Shown here one piece after another: positions 5,077 through 6,943 of a DNA stretch of 6,943 bases (its first letter is position 1; every line of letters begins with the position of its first letter). This DNA comes from a bacterium (lineage in GTDB: Bacteria; Ratteibacteria; UBA8468; B48-G9; JAFGKM01). The notes under the pieces were generated by a model. It made no database searches, was not told the DNA's origin, and was given only the letters and a program-made list of their open reading frames with translations. The DNA is taken from NCBI GenBank assembly GCA_035370465.1, contig DAOOVW010000055.1, forward strand, positions 2,980 through 9,922, written 5' to 3'. The translations under genes and the position numbers were made by a program.

Positions 5077-6216
5077 TTATTTCTCCACTTTTACATCCTG
5101 TATACCATCTTGCTTTATCACCTTTGCTGCCATTTCTTCATCTATAATTCCTTCTGCAATAAGTTGACCTTTTGTTGATTCAGGGTCATAAGCATAAATC
5201 ATAACATCATCAAAACTAATTTTTCCTGCTTTAAAAAGGTCCATTAAACAGGCATCTAATGTTACCATCCCCCATTTTGCCCCTGTCTGAATTTCAGATA
5301 CAATTCTATATGTTTTCCTTTCTCTAATTAAATTTTGAATTGAAGGAGTTGCAACCATTATTTCAAAAACAGCAACTCTGCCTTTTTTATCAACTCTTGG
5401 AAGAAGTAATTGTGAAATAATTGCAAGAATTGAAACAGAAAGCATAACTCTTATCTGTTCCTGCTGTGCAACAGGGAAAATATTTACCATTCTATCAACT
5501 GTTCTTGAAGCACCTGTTGTATGAAGTGTTCCAAACACAACATGCCCTGTCTCTGCTGCTGTAACTGCTGCTTCAATTGTTTCAAGGTCTCTTAATTCAC
5601 CAACAAGGAATACATCAGGGTCCTGTCTTAAACCTCTCCTTAATGCTTCTGCAAAAGTTGGGACATCTACTCCTAATTCTCTTTGATTGATTATTGACCT
5701 TTTATGAGTATGATAATACTCAACAGGGTCTTCAATTGTAATAATATGTTTTTCAAGATTTGCATTTATCCAGTTAACCATAGACGCTAATGTCGTTGTT
5801 TTTCCACTTCCTGTTGGACCTGTTACAAGAATAAGCCCTCTTGGTCTTGTTAGAAGATATTCCATTGTTCTTTGTTCAAGCCCTATTTGCTCAAATGTCA
5901 AAAATGTATATGGAATTAATCTTAAAGCCATTGCAATATCCCCTCTATCTTTGTAAACACTAACCCTAAATCTTGCAAGGTCTTTAAAAGCAAACCCAAA
6001 ATCAGTCCCACCTACTTTTTGTACTTCTTCTTGATGCTCTCTTGAAGTTATTGCTTTCATATAATTAACCGTATCTTCAGGAGTTAATGGGTCAGTGTCG
6101 GCTTTTACAAGTCCTCCATGAAGTCGCAACATTGGTGGGAGTCCAACAGCAATATGCAGGTCAGAAGCATTCTCTTTAACAACAAGTTCAAGTAATTCCT
6201 CAATTCTTTTAGGCAT
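5077..6216 (-). CDS. pilT: Type IV pilus retraction ATPase PilT
   Basis: 379 residues. The N-terminal domain has the PilT-type NASDLHIAVGLPPMLRLHG at 16-34. The ATPase core has Walker A GPTGSGKT (133-140), Asp box ITIEDPVEY (159-167), Walker B DPDVFLVGELRD (199-210) and a His box TGHVVFGTLHTTGA (223-236). PilT rather than PilB is indicated by AAETGHVVFGTLHTT, the lack of a cysteine tetrad, and the C-terminal PSIQNLIRERK (291-301), equivalent to the AIRNLIRE motif needed for retraction. GMVTLDACL (316-324) follows, as in the family. The protein runs about 30 residues past the usual PilT end (about 345-350); this tail resembles an MshEN half-motif. By family, the enzyme depolymerises the filament for twitching, DNA uptake or pilus recycling. 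The start overlaps the end of the upstream pilB by 8 nt, with AAGGAGGA lying inside that gene's last codons. It may alternatively be a PilU-like paralogue. Confidence 0.93.
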   Translation of the reverse strand: MPKRIEELLELVVKENASDLHIAVGLPPMLRLHGGLVKADTDPLTPEDTVNYMKAITSREHQEEVQKVGGTDFGFAFKDLARFRVSVYKDRGDIAMALRLIPYTFLTFEQIGLEQRTMEYLLTRPRGLILVTGPTGSGKTTTLASMVNWINANLEKHIITIEDPVEYYHTHKRSIINQRELGVDVPTFAEALRRGLRQDPDVFLVGELRDLETIEAAVTAAETGHVVFGTLHTTGASRTVDRMVNIFPVAQQEQIRVMLSVSILAIISQLLLPRVDKKGRVAVFEIMVATPSIQNLIRERKTYRIVSEIQTGAKWGMVTLDACLMDLFKAGKISFDDVMIYAYDPESTKGQLIAEGIIDEEMAAKVIKQDGIQDVKVEK

Positions 6217-6943
6217 CTATTCCTCCTTCTCCAACAATAGAAACAACTTCTTCAAAAGTTGTTATTCCTATTTTAACTTTTTCAATTCCATCTTCATACA
6301 TAGTTCTCATTCCAGACCTTCTTGCTGCTTGCCTTAAAGTAGATATATCTGCTCTTTTTAATGTTAGTTCTCTTAATTCATTATTCATAATAAATATTTC
6401 AAAAATTGCTATTCTTCCATGATAACCAGTAAAATTACATTCATTACATCCTTTTGGACGACAGACATTGACTTCTTCGCCCTCTTTAATTTTTAATTTT
6501 CTCTTTAATTCCTCATCTGGCTCAATTTTTTCTTTACAATATGGACAAAGTATTCTAACAAGTCGCTGTGCCTGTACACCCTGAACGGATGAGGCAATAA
6601 GAAAAGGTGCCATTCCCATATCAATCAATCTTGTTATTGCACTTGGAGCATCATTTGTATGAAGTGTTGAAAAAACAAGGTGTCCTGTAAGGGCGGCTCT
6701 TAAAGCGATATCCGCTGTTTCTGTATCTCTAATTTCTCCAACTAATATAATATCCGGGGACTGCCTTAAAAAAGCACGCAAAACACTTGCAAAAGTCAGA
6801 CCAATATCAGCATTTATTGGTGTTTGATTAATCCCTGGAATTTGGTATTCAACAGGGTCTTCAACAGTCATTAATTTCCTATCTATTGTATTTAATTTCT
6901 GTAAGGAAGCATAAAGAGTTGTTGTTTTTCCACTTCCTGTTGG
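6209..6943 (-). CDS. pilB: Type IV pilus assembly ATPase PilB/GspE, C-terminal part (5' end outside window)
   Basis: Only the last 244 residues are present. The frame is open to the right edge and begins inside Walker A (PTGSGKTTTLYA), so the ATG at 6871 is internal and not the start. Numbered from the edge: Asp box TVEDPVEY at 26-33, Walker B SPDIILVGEIRD at 62-73, His box TGHLVFSTLHTND at 86-98, and a zinc-binding cysteine tetrad C133/C136 and C166/C169, which marks it as PilB/GspE-type and not PilT. The C-terminal SGMRTMYEDGIEKV and GITTFEEV segments are also characteristic. It is the first gene visible in the operon and overlaps pilT by 8 nt. Together with the complete PilB downstream there are two assembly-type ATPases here. 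They are clearly diverged paralogues: the Walker A residue differs (Ser here, Cys there) and so does the cysteine-region linker. Whether this copy also has an MshEN domain cannot be seen. Confidence 0.93.
   Translation of the reverse strand, partial: PTGSGKTTTLYASLQKLNTIDRKLMTVEDPVEYQIPGINQTPINADIGLTFASVLRAFLRQSPDIILVGEIRDTETADIALRAALTGHLVFSTLHTNDAPSAITRLIDMGMAPFLIASSVQGVQAQRLVRILCPYCKEKIEPDEELKRKLKIKEGEEVNVCRPKGCNECNFTGYHGRIAIFEIFIMNNELRELTLKRADISTLRQAARRSGMRTMYEDGIEKVKIGITTFEEVVSIVGEGGIDA
6221..6228 (-). promoter_or_regulatory. pilT ribosome binding site inside the upstream pilB
   Basis: On the minus strand AAGGAGGA is followed five bases after its GGAGG core by the pilT ATG. It overlaps the codons for the last Gly-Gly-Ile of the upstream PilB, so pilT translation is likely coupled to termination of that gene. 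Confidence 0.7.

Noticed and set aside
6209..6871. Taking the ATG at 6871 as the start of the first PilB
   Set aside because: The frame stays open to the window edge and encodes PTGSGKTTTLYA upstream, i.e. Walker A; the Met is internal.
1..6943. CRISPR array, tRNA, rRNA, insertion sequence or toxin-antitoxin genes
   Set aside because: I looked for regular spacer repeats, cloverleaf-like segments, transposase motifs and small paired genes, and saw none.

Overview
The window is AT-rich and every gene I can support lies on the minus strand, so transcription runs from high to low coordinates. It holds the assembly core of a type IV pilus / type II secretion-like machine. In transcription order: the C-terminal part of a PilB/GspE assembly ATPase (6943-6209, cut by the window edge), a PilT-type retraction ATPase (6216-5077), a second, complete PilB/GspE ATPase with an N-terminal MshEN domain (5075-3351), and a PilC/GspF inner-membrane platform protein (3339-2029). 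These four are packed end to end (8-nt overlap, 1-nt gap, 11-nt gap), which is a translationally coupled operon layout.

Below pilC is a 334-bp non-coding spacer (2028-1695) filled with GC-rich hairpin repeats: two same-orientation copies of a roughly 61-bp composite palindrome, a small central hairpin, and a separate long-armed inverted repeat. Two prepilin-like genes follow. The first (1694-891) is an H-X9-DG-class pseudopilin with an EG variant and an unusually long tail. The second (794-63) is a GspG-like pseudopilin with a very acidic C-terminus. Nine bases after it, in the same reading frame, the start of what looks like uppP (undecaprenyl-diphosphatase) runs off the left edge of the window.

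Organism: H-X9-DG pseudopilins are most typical of the PVC superphylum (Planctomycetota, Lentisphaerota, Kiritimatiellota, Omnitrophota) and allied uncultivated lineages. The AT-rich coding sequence, strong GGAGG ribosome binding sites and dispersed C-tract/G-tract hairpins fit an uncultivated AT-rich member. This placement is inference; there is no rRNA or other marker in the window.

How the genes work together, by family knowledge: PilB-type ATPases turn the PilC platform to extract pilins from the membrane and extend a filament, PilT reverses this, and the prepilin-like proteins are cleaved at G^F by a prepilin peptidase (not in the window) and enter the filament or pseudopilus. No secretin, alignment proteins (PilM/N/O), peptidase or obvious major pilin is present, so whether this is a pilus, a secretion system or both cannot be settled here. 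I see no clearly new system. The most unusual points are two assembly ATPases flanking PilT, a PilT C-terminal tail that resembles half of the MshEN motif in the neighbouring PilB, the H-X9-EG pseudopilin, and the repeat cluster.
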